This document shows, one piece after another, positions 39,971 to 62,209 of a stretch of DNA of 64,000 bases. Below the pieces are notes generated by a model that worked only from the letters and a program-made list of their open reading frames with translations, searched no databases and was not told the origin of the DNA. Position 1 is the first letter of the stretch; each line of letters opens with the position of its first letter. A program made the position numbers and the translations under genes. This DNA is from Doris montereyensis (taxonomy: Eukaryota > Mollusca > Gastropoda > Nudibranchia > Dorididae). The DNA lies in assembly GCA_037039925.1 (NCBI GenBank), contig JAXRKP010000593.1, positions 45,001-109,000 of the forward strand, in the 5' to 3' direction.

Positions 39971-40304
39971 AATACGAAGGAGCCACAGTGAGGTGAAATC
40001 AAAGGCGAAATATGACAATAAGTGACAACTCCACTAATAAACACAGAGCAAACACGTGACGTTTCGGGTATAACCGTTCATCGGACAACAAACGAGAAAT
40101 ATATAGAATCTCGATCTAGATCTAAGCATTACCTCAGGCATTACACAATGTGATATCAGAAGAAGTATGACAAAGAAGATGACTATAGATCTAGATCTAT
40201 TAGCAATTTAAAAAAGATAAATAACGTTAACAACAAAGAGATGTGGCAATGTGAACTACCTAAATAGCTGTGAATAATACGAAGGAACCACAGTAGAGTG
40301 AAAT
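39971..40304 (-). mobile_element. Retrozyme- or Penelope-LTR-like unit with hammerhead core
   Basis: A 29-bp near-identical direct repeat (AATACGAAGGAGCCACAGTG... at 39971-39999 and AATACGAAGGAACCACAGTA... at 40276-40304) defines a ~305-bp unit. On the minus strand, 40084-40058 reads CCGATGAACGGTTATACCCG then AAACGTC. This has the order of a hammerhead ribozyme core (CUGAUGA, stem II, GAAA, GUC). Type I hammerheads in units of this size are known from Penelope-like LTRs and from non-autonomous retrozymes. U4 is changed to C here, so this copy is probably not active. A degenerate relative lies at 47457. It is bounded by AGT and ACT arrays. Confidence 0.6.
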
Positions 40305-40314
40305 AGTACTACTG

Positions 40315-40403
<89 letters not shown>

Positions 40404-40651
40404 GCTACTGCTACTACTGCTACTGCTACTACTACTACTATTACTACTACTACTACTACTACTACTACTAGTAGTAGTAATAGTAATAGTAGTAGTAGTA
40501 GTAGTAGTAGTGACGGTGGTAATAGTAGTAGTAGTAGTTGTTGTTGTTATTGCAGCAGCAGCAGTATTAGTAGTAGCAGTAGTAGTAGTAGCTGTAGTGG
40601 TTGTATCAATAGTAGTAGTAGCAGCAGTAGTAGTAGCAGCAGTAGTAGTAT

Positions 40652-40730
<79 letters not shown>

Positions 40731-40790
40731 TGTAGTAGGAGTAGTAGTAATAGTAGTAGTAGCAGTGGTAGTAGTACCGGTAGTTATAGT
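40305..40790. repeat. (ACT)n-(AGT)n head-to-head array (long palindrome)
   Basis: ACT units run from 40305 to 40469, then switch to AGT units until about 40790, with the symmetric point at CTAG (40468-40471). As AGT is the reverse complement of ACT, the two arms pair. The AGT arm carries GCA, GGA and GTT variants. Poly-Val frames here are artefacts. Confidence 0.95.
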
Positions 40791-40799
40791 CTCACTTCA

Positions 40800-41080
40800 T
40801 ACTCTTCTTTCCTCTAGCATCCCCTGTTACTCAATTTTATTTTCCACCTTTTCCTCCCCCTCCTTCTCTTCCGCCTTCACATTCTTCTCTTTGTCAACGA
40901 TCTCTGCTTCTCATTTTTCTTATAAATGTTATTTTTCGTCTGATCGTATCTTTAGACAATTTAATGCAGTAATCTATCTTCCCCGTACTTCCTGAAAGGC
41001 CCAGCCTACGACGAAACGAGTCGACAAGAGAGATAGATATAAGTCTATCGGCTAAGAAGCAGGAGGATACAGTGTGCACA
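40800..41080 (+). promoter_or_regulatory. ARP1 5' UTR and proximal promoter side
   Basis: Lies just upstream of the ARP1 start codon. It leaves the trinucleotide array at 40790 and becomes ordinary mixed sequence. The ATG context is CACAATGG. No TATA element could be assigned. Confidence 0.4.
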
Positions 41081-51238
<10,158 letters not shown>

Positions 51239-54200
51239 TCTTCACATAGTCTTAGCTTTACACTAACTTTAATGATTGTACAGGTTAAGGAAATTTCTAT
51301 CAAATCTCACTCATACTACCAGCCATATATATGTGGATGTAGTGATAAAGGTTTAAAAAAACTAGAAAATACTAAAATGGGCAGAGAAAATGCTTTCCAT
51401 TCAAGAGCCCTATTGAACACATTTGTTTAGATTGACTACCAATTGAAAAACATTAAAATTTAACTATGTACTCAAAACACACAAACAAAAATTAAAATAA
51501 AACTCTTATTTGCTTTTGCATGATTGTAAGGCATAAAATCTTGCTTAAAGTAGAAAAATGAAAATAGCAAACAAAAGAAAACAACTAAGAAAAAAATGTG
51601 TTCCATGTAATTGGTCAAGACGAAAATTAGAAATGAAATACTTAACTTTTCAGTCTCAGAGATGAAAACTTTGAGGGAAATATTATCATGTTATCATGAT
51701 CTAAACTCACTCACCACTCTTGACGACTGCAAAAAGCTGGCTGGGTGTTTTAACATATTAAAATTGAAAAAAACAACAAACATTGTCCTTTCTGCTCCTA
51801 ATGAAGGAGATATAATTTATAAAGCAATCTCTGCACACAAAAAAGTTATTTTTGGATATCAATAGTTTTCTTTAAAACATTTTAAATTTAGTTTGAAAAA
51901 TCCTTTTAAAATTGCAAAACAAAATTTAACAGCAAAAATGTTTTCAATCTAGCTGTTTGTATTCATTTTTCATGTCTATGAGTTCTGGCATCAAATTTTA
52001 TTAAATTTCCATCTAAATATTCAAAACTGTTATTGTTAGGCTCAGAAATGCATCTAAGGGACTTTCTATAAGTCACAAATACCAATAAATTTATATCTTC
52101 CTAAATTTTGTCTCTCTTGAGGTAGTCCATCAGTAAGTTAAAGAAACAGACAAAGGAGATTAGCAAATTATGTATTCGTTTCAGTCTACTTTCGATTTTC
52201 GACAAACGACTTACCAAATGATAAAGATAGTTGAAAAGTATCTCCAAGCCAACAAATTCAACTGCATATGTGAGAATTGCCGATATAAAAATTATCACAA
52301 ACTGTTGGAAAACTTTAAAGAAAATAAGAAACAAAGGGAGTCAGATTTTGCTGTGAATGGTCTCTCATTGGCACCTGGTGGGTGTCCAGATAGGCAGTGA
52401 GTGTTAATTGACTCACAATGCTTTGTCAGTCATCTCCTTATTTTGCATAGTTGGCACAACTGCTGGATTTCCTTTGTTATTACAGCAATTTCAGCTTATG
52501 GATTCAATGAGTGGTATTCCATTGTAGTGGGGAAAATAAAACTTATCGTATGAATCACCTTGCAAGAGCACCAACCCAGGTTGGAAAGAAAAAGACTGAT
52601 GTGCTGTTTCATTTGTTTTTCATCTTGCTTATTGCCACCTTAAATTGAAGGTGCTTGCTTTCTCCTCACCCAAACACACAAATAGTAGCAGGCAAGACTC
52701 TCTGTCCCATTATTTCTCATACTATATATCCCTTTGCTCCCTGTGTAGTGGTCATGCATTTATTCAGTGTTGTTTTGCACTGGTAATTTTCTTTTCTTCA
52801 ATAAACATGTCAGTATAGCCCATTTAAAGTAACATTGTAGGTGGTGAAAGGTAAAGGATAGGTGTTCTTATAATTCCCAATGTAATCAATTTCACCTTTT
52901 TATTTCATGTATTATTTATAGTGACAACTGTACAGTTAGTCATATTTAATGTATGTTTCTGCATTAATTAGAATAGATCTTTTTGTTCGTAGTACTGAAG
53001 GGAAAAGTTGCTTTTGGCTACAATGTTCTGGTTACCTCCATACCCTCATTTAATCTCCATGGATAATTTTTTTTCTTGTCATTTGACATCGCATTTGCTA
53101 TTTGTTTCTGATAGTGGAATTCATGTACATTCTGATAATTAATATTTTATTATACTGAACATGGTAAAACAGCAATTGAAACAAGTTGTTTAATATTGTT
53201 AATTGCCTTCTCCAATGCTCTTTTTTCTTCATTCCATAAAACCTCTGGTATTCATTTCACATAATGGTCATGCTGATGGACTCCTAGTTATTTAATATGT
53301 AAAAGCGTTATCATGAACAAAAATAAAATTTGAATTGAACGTTGTCATTGTTCTGAGAGAGGAGTTAGATGTACAACAATTTCTATGTATTTATTTATGA
53401 TACTTTAGAAGTAAAGGAGAATTTTATACAAATTTATGATGTTCCTTGTATTTCACAAAACTAATCTTTTTAGAAACTAAATTTCACAGAGCAAATCTAC
53501 TAATAGAAGAAAGCAGGTAGTCCAAACCGCCCAGTTTTTCTGTTCACCACAGCATGAGGCACGGATTTGGCTTATTTTCTGTCATCTTCACCTTATCCCC
53601 TCTCATCTCTACGAAGTAGTACCGTAACATAATATAGCTTATACCACTTGAAAGTCCTATTCCAACTCTTTCCAACCATGTGTGTTGTGATAGGGAATGT
53701 GTAATAATACTATGTGGTCTCATATTTTTTAGTAAACTAGGGTTTAAGAGCCAGTGGGGAGCCAGGAAGAAAAGCAGCTAATGAACACCTCTCTCTCTCT
53801 CTTTCTTAGTGTCACATGCTTGCTCGATGAGTGATGGTGGGCTCTGATTGGTCGAATCAGATTGTGCTAAAAAGTAAGTTTGACAATGATACCCATTACA
53901 CCCTCTGGTGTCAAGTTTTTAGACGCTCGGTAGAGCATTTTTCATGAAAAAATCACAAAAAAAACAAGCATGCTACAAGAAAGCCCATTCAATTTTGCAT
54001 TAGAATGTTCTAGTGTCATCAAATTTTGACTTCTCGAGTAAATGCTGTAGTGCACTGTTTAATTCTTCCTGAACCAGAACCCGGCACAGTCTTCTACTAG
54101 TTATAGTTACCTAGACTGAATCAACTGTTTAGCTCGGGCTATGTATGTGTTGTCATCAATTCAGTGTGTAGAGACAAATTAGGCCCATTTCGCATTTTAA

Positions 54201-56509
54201 CATTTTTTAATGCCAACATAAAAGTCATCTTGTAGTCTTTGGAGAGGCAGGAACAAAATTGGGCTTGTTCTCTGTATTCTGTAGTCTAAAAACTATGAGC
54301 TTTGCAAGTGATTGTTTATGATGTGAGATAGAGGAGCTTACAGTTGGTGTTTTGACCCATTTGAAAAATTTACCAAATTTTCAGAAATTAAACAAAATCA
54401 TATTTAGAATTGTTCTACAGAAATGAATTTTGTATCAAATTTCTCAAGAAGCAAAGTTCTTTTCAGTGGTAGCCATTGCCCTCCCTTTGCTTACACTTGA
54501 AAATTTGGTTTGGACTACCTAATGGGAAATTTGTATTCTTGTTATTTCCTCACCATATTCTATGCCCACATCATGTATACCACCTGATAACGTTTTACAA
54601 AGTAGATTTAAAAGAACTTATTGTTTGATAAGGACAAGTAAAAAAGTGTTATGATATCAAATGCAAAGATAAATTTTAACCGCTTTTTCAAATTGAAGGG
54701 TATGTCACTGTTGAAAGTCACAAATCTTGTCAGTCTGATGTTAATTTACATTTGTTTTGGTGATAGTATTAACTAGAAACTCTTGATTCTTACATACATT
54801 TCAAATCCAATATGAATACAAATGGCTAACTTATTCTGCAGGCCATCATGTATATCATGAATTACACAATGAACTTTGTCAGTGAAGAAATAACTTTCCC
54901 CCAATTTTGTCCAAAGTTGTGACGCAAGTGATTTGTGGCTTTCTCTGACGACACGCTGTTTATTCATTGGAAATATGTCGTATGAGTGTTGAAATTCCCT
55001 TGCATCAGTGTAGTGTAAGAAGCATTATCCTTAATAATTTTGTTAGTGCAATATGACATGTGTTGTTCTGCTTCTTCATCCTCCCCCCCCCCCCCCATGA
55101 ACGTTATATGTATGGTTGCTGAAGCATTGCCTTGTTTTCATCTATTTTGTTTATCATTTATTGAGAAAGGAAAAAATGATTGAATCATTTGACATGTCTC
55201 AACTACCTTTGTTCAAGTTCAAGTAACTACATACATTTCAATAAATAGTCAGGTGTTGTCTGTTTGGAACAGTGATGGAAAAAGTGTTTTTCTTTGCATG
55301 CTTACTCAAACTCAATGGAAATTTGAGTGTTTCAACAATCAATGTGTTACTGCAAGTGGTATATTGTCTAGTTGAGTAAATTGTCTTTTTCTAAATAACG
55401 CATCATTGGACAAATAAAACACCCACCTTTTTTCCTCCCACTAACATTATAAATTAGCAAAACAAAAAAAAGACAAAATAAAAGGAGCTATGAATAATAT
55501 TTCATTCAAGATGAAAGTTAAACACAAACTATTGGCCAAATATTTTCATATCTTGTATGTTAATTTGAAGCGTTGTGAAAATCGCAAGGTTTTTGAGATG
55601 AAGATAAATGATAACATTTTCAGCTTTGTGATGAATGTGATGGTGGTTCCCTTTGTTAATTATGCTTACATTACATACATCGCCTTATGTGATATATTTT
55701 GCTTTTTGATCTATTTAGATACCGATACTTTAAAGTTTTTCACTTGAGATAGTGAGTCACAGAGGACACTGAATTGTTCTCAATTACATGAGACAAGGAG
55801 AAAAGAGAATTAGATGAAGAAAAAGTCTATTCAAAACTCTTCAAGTAACCTGTACATGTTTGTCTATCTCTCCCTCTCTCTATCTCTCTAAATGCAGAAC
55901 AATCTTTACTAATACAAACCATGCCATTTACTTGCTACTTTCTGTGAACATTGTCAGAACATTTCTTGTTAACAGCGCCAGTGTATTTTGATCATGACTT
56001 TTTTCTTGTCTTTTTTTTGGTCTTACATCCTAGCTTTGCTGTTTTTACTTCAAATGTAAATAAAATCAAATGGAAAAAAATTAATTTCTTACACCAAATT
56101 TGTTTGTTATAATATAAAGTCATCTAGGCCTGGGCAAGACTCGCTATTCTATTACTCATTGATACCAACTACCGTCTTTTCTGGTCTCGCGTTACTCGAG
56201 TACTCGCTCTAACAAATTCAAGTCTGTCTTGCCGGCCTCGCACATTCGTGATGGCGAATATGAACACTATCAACGAGTAATAAAACATCGATAGCAGAAG
56301 ATACAGTAGACAAACCCAGTGTGAGACTAGTAAAAATTACTCTCACAATTTGTTGACTTCTCACTTTAAACTGCTGGTTGACAGATTTATCAGAGGCTGC
56401 TTTAAAAAACTTCAGTTCCACTAAGACTAAGAGGCTGATTTTTCTTAAGTGATTTTTTTGCTTTTGAGTTTGGGTTTTTTCTTTTAAGTATATAGACCTA
56501 TATGAGTAA
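51239..56509. other. ARP1 3' UTR and downstream intergenic region
   Basis: First AATAAA after the stop is at 51496. Open segments at 51611-51865 and 52170-52400 have no family resemblance and no supporting signals. A C13 run lies near 55083. No other gene or mobile element recognised in over 5 kb. Confidence 0.45.
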
Positions 56510-56920
56510 CTGTCAAAAAACTTTTAGCGTCCTTGGTTGCCATGGAAATGGCCACCTCTTGGATTCGACCCAATTTCAGGCTCACTTAGTTGTGAATAAA
56601 ATAGCTCAAAATCTGTGTGATCGTTTTTTTTTCATTCAATGTCTAAAATGTCACGTTAGAAACTCGACATATTTTGGCTAGTTTTTTGATAATGAATTAA
56701 AAAGTTTTTTTTTATTATTATAGCAAGAATGGCATGTTTGTTACAATTTTTTTTTCTCTCGCAAAGTTTACAAGATATTTTTTTAAAATCTGCCCTTTTA
56801 AAAATAAATATTGACGAGAGGAACCTATGTGCCTAATATTATGCAAATCGGTTGGTAAATAAAGGAGGAGATCGAACATAAGTGTAAAAAAAAACACATT
56901 TTGAGAAAAACGCAAATAAA
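56510..56920 (+). repeat. Dispersed repeat with X-box-like palindrome
   Basis: CTTGGTTGCCATGGAAATGG then CCACCTCTTGGATTCG, and later ATGCAAATCGGTTGGTAAAT and CACATTTTGAGAAAAACGC, in the same order as at 12520-12900. Confidence 0.6.
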
Positions 56921-57344
56921 GGAATTAAGAAGAAAATAATATAAAACGCTTCAGACAGGTTCTTGTAGCAGCCCCTTTAGTATTTGAACAGTTTCTGACA
57001 CATGAAAAATAATAGGTTTATCTAATGAAAAAGAAAGGACTACGTTTTTGAGGAAAAATCGATTTTTCCCTTTAGAACGCTATATCATAGGCCTTGAACG
57101 ATATCCTGACCCTTTTCCCAGGTTCGTACACACATGGTCTGCTTAACTCAATGAAATAAAACAAAAATTCAAATTTGAAATATTTAAAATTCTGTGCTGC
57201 ATTTCTCTATCGTGTTGCAAGCTTAAAATCTTTTGCGAGATCCTGCCGAGCCTGTGCCGAGCCAGGGTCAGGCTCCTTGATGTCGTCTCCAGATACCCAT
57301 CAGATGAATGAGGAATTTGATACCTATTATTCGCACTGCCATAC
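56921..57344. other. Intergenic, no gene seen
   Basis: Nothing recognised. Confidence 0.4.
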
Positions 57345-57729
57345 ACTTCCTGTTCTATCTTCCGGTGTATGGGTTTAGATGCCTGAAATGATCTCTCCAG
57401 ACTTCCCTGTTCTGATATTTTCTGTTTCCTCTGTGATTTTGTCTCTTCTATCTACACTTCTAGTTTCCCCAACAACTCTTCTTAAATATTTCATTTCAGT
57501 TGCTTGTACTTGTACTTTTTACTTTACTGTATTCCCCACTAAGGACAAGGTTTCACTGCCATAGAGGAGAATAAGACAATAAACTCTGTTGTATACTGCC
57601 ATTTTGGTTTTTGTTGACAATTCTTGTTTACCTAATATAAATGTCTTTCCTAGGTAGTTATGTATTGTCATTGCCTTTTGGATTCTCTGGCTGATTTCTT
57701 CTCTCAGTTTTCCTCTGAGTTAATCAGCA
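57345..57729 (-). mobile_element. LINE fragment, 3' part
   Basis: Matches the inverted copy at 16890-17470: GTATGGGTTTAGATGCCTGA, TTTCACTGCCATAGAGGAGA, CCATTTTGGTTTTTGTTGAC and TCTGAGTTAATCA. It has an internal deletion relative to the 16836 copy and no intact coding. Confidence 0.8.
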
Positions 57730-58670
57730 TGGGAGGAAGTTGGAATGAAATACAATACAGCCTGTATTCCCTGAGAAAACATGTAATCCCTGAATTCACG
57801 ACAAAGTTCTACCGAGATCGTTCTTTGTACGCCTACTATATTCCCTGAAACACTTATTCCACAAACTACTTTGAACGATGAAACAGGCACAGATTCATCA
57901 GTTTGTTTGATTGAAATTTACCCGTCCATGTGCGGTGATCTCAGGGTGTTAAGAAGAAACGACAAGATGAAAGACAGGTGACAGAAGGAAAGGAAAGAAA
58001 CATGAGTTAGGCAAAGAATAGAGCTTTAAAAAAAGGGAGAGAAAGAGACACACATAAACACAGATTGATTGTACAAAATATAAAATTAAAAAAGTATAAA
58101 ATTGTTCACATCATAGATTTAATATCATTTGGTTTTGATTACTACAATCTTTTGTATCATAAAGGCATACGCAAACATACAATATAATCTGTTTTGATTA
58201 AATTAATTTAATCCTTTCCATATTGTTTCAAGTGGTAGTAGAAGTCGTAGACATTTTTCCCCCTATGGGCATAGTATGTGGAGAATAAAACTTTTGTTCA
58301 ATGTCTTTGTCAAACTTATAAATACATTTTTGTTTCATGTCACAAAAGTTGGATCATGGCTTTTGCCGTTAGGGGTTGCCACAATTTGAAAAATCACGAA
58401 ATAAGATGAAATATTGCAGTAAACGAAATATAGATTTAGTGAAAGTAAAAGCAAATTCACACAAATTATTTCACTGGGAAAAACATTTCATATATATCTT
58501 CACATCAGTTAATAAAAAAAACCCTATTCTTAAGTCTACCTTTTTTACAACCATCACAATCATCATCGTTATCTTCATCATCAGCATCATCTTGTATACA
58601 GTACACAAAACCCATTTCGAATTCCTTTGAGAGCTTGACAAATTACATGAAGATACTCTGAAATCCTCAA
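57730..58670. other. Intergenic with a dispersed repeat block at 57935-58005
   Basis: GTGATCTCAGGGTGTTAAGA, then GATGAAAGACAGGTGACAGA and GGAAAGGAAAGAAACATGAG, is related to 18480. Otherwise nothing. Confidence 0.45.
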
Positions 58671-58671
58671 T

Positions 58672-60160
58672 ATACTAGGTTGATTCAAAACATTTGATGG
58701 ATCACCTAGTCTAGATTGATTCAAAACACTAATTCTGATCGCCTACATTAGATTAGATTGATTCAAATTCAAACCATTGATTCTGATCGCCTACATTAGA
58801 TAGATTGATTTAAACCATTGATTCTGATCGCCTACACGAGATTGATTCAAACCATTGATTCTGATCGCCTACGAGATTGATTCAAACCATTGATTCTGAT
58901 CGCCTACACTAGATTGATTTAAACCATTGATTCTGATCGCCTACATTAGATTGATTCAAACCATTGATTGTGATCGCTTACATGAGATTGATTCAAACCA
59001 TTGATTCTGATCGCTTACATTAGATTGATTCAAACCATTGATTCTGATCGCCTACATTAAATTGATTCAAACCATTGATTCTGATCGCTTACATTAGATT
59101 AGATTAATTCAAACCATTGATTCTGATCGCCTACATTGGATTGATTTAAACCATTGATTCTGAACACCTACATTAGATTGATTAATTCAAACCATTGATT
59201 CTGATCACCTACCGAGATTGATTCAAACCATTGATTCTGAATACCAATATTAGATTAATTCAAACCATTGATTCTGATCGCCTACATTAGATTAGATTGA
59301 TTCAAACCATTGATTCGATCGCCTACATTAGATTGATTTAAACCATTGATTCTGATCGTCTACATTAGATTGATTCAAAGCATTGATTCTTATCACCTAC
59401 ATTAGATTGATTTAAACCATTGATTCTGATCGCCTACACGAGATTGATTCAAACCATTGATTCTGAACACCAATATTAGATTGATTCAAACCATTGATTC
59501 TGATCGCCTACATTAGATTAGATTGATTCAAAGCATTGATTCTGATCGCCTACATTAGATTGATTCAAACCATTGATTCTGAACACCTTCACTAGATTGA
59601 TTCAAACCATTGATTCTGAACACCTACATTAGATTGATGCAAACCATTGATTCTAAACACCTACATTAGATTGATTCAAACCATTGATTTTGATCGCCTA
59701 CGTTACATTGATTCAAACTATTGATTCTGAACACCTACATTTAGATTGATTCAAACCATTGATTCTGATCGCCTCCACTAGATTGATTCAAAACACTAAT
59801 TCTGATCACCTACACTAGTTTGATTCGAACCATTGATTCTGATCAACTACTACTGAACTACACTAGATTGATTTAAATCATTGATTCTATTATCTAATCA
59901 CATACGCTGGATTGATTCAAAACATTAATTCTGTCACCCACACTAGATTGATTTAAAACATAAATTCTGATCACCTACACTAGATTGATTCAAAATATTT
60001 GATGGATCAGCTAGTCTAGCTTGATTCAAAACATTAATTCTGTTTGCCTACACAAGGTTGATTTAATTTAAATATTGATTCTGATCACCTACACTAGATT
60101 GATTCAAATCATTAATTCTGATTGTCTACACTAGATTCAAAACCTTGTGTCTGATCATGC
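58672..60160. repeat. 37-bp tandem minisatellite, about 38-40 copies
   Basis: Unit ATTAGATTGATTCAAACCAT then TGATTCTGATCGCCTAC, repeated over about 1.5 kb. Variants are GATCGCC, GATCACC and GAACACC, with some doubled TTAGATTAGATTG starts. Units at both ends are the most diverged (AAAACACTAATTCTG). No open frame. Confidence 0.97.
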
Positions 60161-60169
60161 TCCCTACAC

Positions 60170-60262
60170 GTAGTTAGCTCGGTTGGTAGCACGCTTTCTT
60201 TTCATGGCAAGACAATGGGTGCGACGCAGAGGTCGCGGGTTCCCCATGGTGGCCAGGATTTT
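60170..60262 (+). mobile_element. tRNA-like SINE head
   Basis: GTAGTTAGCTCGGTTGGTAG (A box) and GAGGTCGCGGGTTCCCCATG (B box) are about 45 bp apart, followed by a T run. The sequence does not fold as a normal tRNA arm set, so it is a tRNA-derived repeat and not a tRNA gene. Confidence 0.55.
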
Positions 60263-61306
60263 TTTGTCTATTCCTTGTGTTTGTCTTGTCATTGTTTCTA
60301 TGGGGCTTTCAAATCATCTTATGTCATTACCTTCACTTATTACAGGTGAGCAGGACTAAAAGTATGGTCAAAAATAGTAAATATAGTATCTTACTTTAGG
60401 TTAGCTATGAACCATAAATGACCAGGCTGTACGAGAAGTCTCTTGCTTGGTTCTAGTTTTACTCTGGTATTCTATACCAGTTAAGGAGCTCACCTTTAGT
60501 TAATGAATTGTGAACCCTTTGCTTTTACCTAATTCAAGATTACATTTTGGAATTATTTTCTTCAATTTTATAAATATCCCTATCATTAATATCAACAATA
60601 GGTATTTTTCTATCAGTAACTAAAAAAAACTTGCAAGAGATGACTTGCTAATCTGATTTAGTGATTATTGTCATTTTAAACTATTAAACTTCTTCAGAAA
60701 AAAAAAATTAATCATGAAACAGAGTGATGTATCATTTGTTTTTCAATGTGTGTTTTTCTCTGTATTGTCTATCAGATCAATGATATTAATGATAAGTCTT
60801 TTACTTTTAAATACTCTCAAAATACTACTACTATAGAAGATAGATTCAAAATTTAGATGTCTAGACGTCATACACAAATAAAAAAAACTTTTATAGTTAG
60901 ATCAGCGTCAATTTGGAATTTGCTCAAATTCCGAACAAAAATACTTTTTCTAAAAAAACAATTTCAAAATTTAATAGACAAGAAATTGATGGGTTTATGT
61001 TTTATGTATGATGATTAGCTTCACTTATCTCATATTTTACTCAGATAAGTTACCATTTATTTGATCACACAGGGCATTTAAAGGTTTATAAACCTAATAG
61101 CAAAAGCCCTTATTTATATGTTACGATATGATTCTAAGACAACATAACATAATGTGTCGTAAGTAACAATCTTTGTCATAAAGACAGCTAATACTAAATA
61201 TTCATATAATTGTGATACAAATCCCAGGAAACTTTAATTGAATATCCATGTAATAACATATCGGTCATAGATATTTCAATGATTGAATGATCAAGTTTTT
61301 AAAAGC
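60263..61306. other. Intergenic, no gene seen
   Basis: AT-rich, nothing recognised. Confidence 0.45.
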
Positions 61307-61440
61307 CAAACCAACAGCACCCCCCCCCACACCCAAACTTAAAAACCCCCACAAAAAACCAAACCCCTAACAACACAATCCCCCCCCTCCAACCTAAAAA
61401 AAACCCACACAAACAAAGCCAAACTAAAACAAAACCTAAG
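61307..61440. repeat. A/C-only low-complexity tract
   Basis: About 130 bp composed almost wholly of A and C on the plus strand, with C9 and C8 runs and no regular unit; the minus strand has G-runs. The Gly/Trp/Phe-rich minus-strand frame is a composition artefact. Confidence 0.85.
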
Positions 61441-61884
61441 CATTTGACAATTTTAGATATGAGGAAAAAAGAGCACAAATAACAGCAGTTGCAGCAGTAA
61501 AGACAACAATACAATACAATCATATACCTTTGAAGGGGCTGAAAAAAAAAAGAAGAAGTGAATGCTGCCACCAATATCTCGCAGTCTCATAAAACCCATA
61601 AATAGAAAAAGAACATTGTTCAATTGAGAATATTCCTTGAAACAAAACAGTCTTTTGAGAAATGACTTCCCTTTCCCTAGGACTAGGAGCTTTTGATTGG
61701 TAAAAAATATGCTTAAAATGTAAAGTCGATCAAAAGGATGAAAACATTTTGATTTATAAGTATCTCTTTTGAATAAGAAATTAGGGAATGGTTCTTGAAA
61801 AACAATGCTATGATTCATGGTCTCCGCTGACAAACAGCGGTACAAATCTTGTCATTGGAGAGGTTATTTTAAAGATTTTGATTT
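61441..61884. other. Intergenic, no gene seen
   Basis: Open frames on the minus strand here lack recognisable domains. Confidence 0.4.
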
Positions 61885-62209
61885 GATTTGATTTACCCAC
61901 ATCCACAACTAAGGTGATCATCTGGGTTTTTGGTAGGATTTTTAATTTTGCCTGGACTTCCCTGTAAACAGCCAAGGGATCTTTAACGTCTACAGAATGT
62001 TGTGATCTGCACATGGGACCTCCTTTTTATCGTCCGTCTCCGATGGGACTAGGTGTTGATCCATATACCTGGACCGGGGGGAGGGGGGGGGGGGGGGGGG
62101 AGATTTTGCTTGAAAAAATTGAGAAAATTTTCCAACCATCGCGGGACTTGAATCCACTACCTTTTGGTTGAGAGGCTGACACCTAGCCTCTGGACTACCG
62201 AGTCCCCCT
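61885..62209 (-). mobile_element. tRNA-derived SINE, longest copy, minus strand
   Basis: The reverse complement begins GGGGGACTCGGTAGTCCAGA, then GGTAGTGGATTCAAGTCCCG (B box). The body has CCATCGGAGACGGACG, AGATCACAACATTCTG and CCCTTGGCTGTTTACAGGGA; it ends TTGTGGATGTGGGTAAATC with an (AAATC)n tail. A G20 run sits at 62079-62100. Confidence 0.9.

Noticed and set aside
51611..52400. Open segments at 51611-51865 and 52170-52400 as small genes
   Set aside because: They lie in the ARP1 3' flank, with no recognised family and no splice or start support; lengths are within chance for AT-rich DNA.
60178..60255. A functional tRNA gene
   Set aside because: A and B boxes are present, but the intervening arms do not pair as a cloverleaf and a T-rich SINE-like tail follows.
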